Origin: Holophagaceae bacterium
GTDB lineage: Bacteria > Acidobacteriota > Holophagae > Holophagales > Holophagaceae
Assembly: GCA_003158505.1 (NCBI GenBank)
Contig: PMJK01000140.1
Location: 15,595 to 21,277 of the forward strand
Direction: 5' to 3'
Length of the DNA stretch: 5,683 nucleotides
The notes under the pieces are model-generated. The model was given only the letters and a program-made list of their open reading frames with translations, was not told the DNA's origin and ran no database searches. The position numbers were made by a program, and so were the translations under genes. This document shows, in pieces, positions 5,450 through 5,683 of this stretch (position 1 is its first letter; every line of letters starts with the position of its first letter).

Positions 5450-5653
5450 ATGCCCTACGTCAACATCCGCATCACCCGCGACGGGGCCACCGCCGAACAG
5501 AAGGCGACCCTCATCAAGGGGGCGACCCAGCTCCTGGTGGATGTCCTCGGCAAGAACCCCCAGACCACGGTGGTGGTCATCGACGAAGTGGACATGGACA
5601 ACTGGGGCATCGGCGGCGAGACCGTCACCGCCCGCAAGAAGCAGGGGAAGTAG
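5450..5653 (+). CDS. 4-oxalocrotonate tautomerase family protein, DmpI-like
   Basis: The product is 67 residues. GGAGG (5440-5444) lies five bases before the ATG, and the protein begins Met-Pro, so removal of Met exposes the N-terminal proline that is the catalytic base in this superfamily. 'PYVNIRITRDG', 'AEQKATLIKGATQLL', 'TVVVIDEVDMDNWGIGGE' and a basic tail are typical. Compared with classical 4-OT, the positions of Arg11 and Arg39 are not arginine (about Gly/Ala and Val), and Phe50 is Trp. The 'IDEVD..N.G.GGE' signature is closer to the Helicobacter pylori DmpI-type homologue. A beta-alpha-beta subunit forming hexamers is expected. The true substrate is unknown: no catechol meta-cleavage genes are nearby, so 2-hydroxymuconate is not implied. 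It likely shares a transcript with the glycosylase. The longer open frame upstream (from 5240) is shadow over the glycosylase gene. Confidence 0.92.
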   Translation: MPYVNIRITRDGATAEQKATLIKGATQLLVDVLGKNPQTTVVVIDEVDMDNWGIGGETVTARKKQGK

Positions 5654-5683
5654 AGCACCTAACAAAACCCGACGATGCCGCGA

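Noticed and set aside
5659..5683. Possible convergent gene tail on the minus strand reading RGIVGFC before TAG (5659-5661)
   Set aside because: Only seven codons are visible before the window edge. The idea is plausible, since no terminator for the tautomerase operon is seen here, but it cannot be supported.

Overview
This is a GC-rich bacterial chromosomal window that looks mostly like ordinary housekeeping and stress-response DNA. It holds eight complete protein-coding genes and the last 13 codons of a ninth. No phage, transposon, CRISPR, rRNA or tRNA signature was seen. The high GC, the gene types and the protein style would fit a soil or sediment bacterium such as an acidobacterium of the Holophaga/Geothrix kind, but that is an impression and was not tested.

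Layout. Positions 1-42 (+) are the tail of an upstream gene. At 83-553 (+) is a small exported protein with a sulfite-oxidase/molybdopterin-binding-like fold. It converges on 605-814 (-), a single-domain molbindin (Mop). Behind the molbindin on the minus strand are a DinG/XPD-type Fe-S helicase (894-2945) and the 23S rRNA methyltransferase RlmH (3067-3525). An 81-base divergent gap separates rlmH from a plus-strand predicted lipoprotein of unknown function (3607-4218). A structured 145-base gap (4219-4363) follows, with three near-perfect hairpins, the middle one a classic intrinsic terminator. The last block is a probable plus-strand operon: a two-TM YcxB-like membrane protein (4364-4843), an AAG/MPG-type DNA-3-methyladenine glycosylase (4840-5418, starting inside the previous stop as ATGA) and a DmpI-like 4-oxalocrotonate tautomerase (5450-5653).

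How the parts relate. The first two genes form a molybdenum-flavoured pair: one protein has a Mo-cofactor-type fold but no cysteine, and the other is a predicted molybdate-binding protein. rlmH and dinG may be co-transcribed. The glycosylase (alkylation base-excision repair) and the helicase are both genome-maintenance functions but lie on opposite strands in separate transcription units. No clearly new multi-gene system is visible. The best leads are the symmetric triple-hairpin intergenic element, the cysteine-free molybdopterin-fold protein beside a molbindin of distinctly lower GC, and the tautomerase lacking the two classical active-site arginines.
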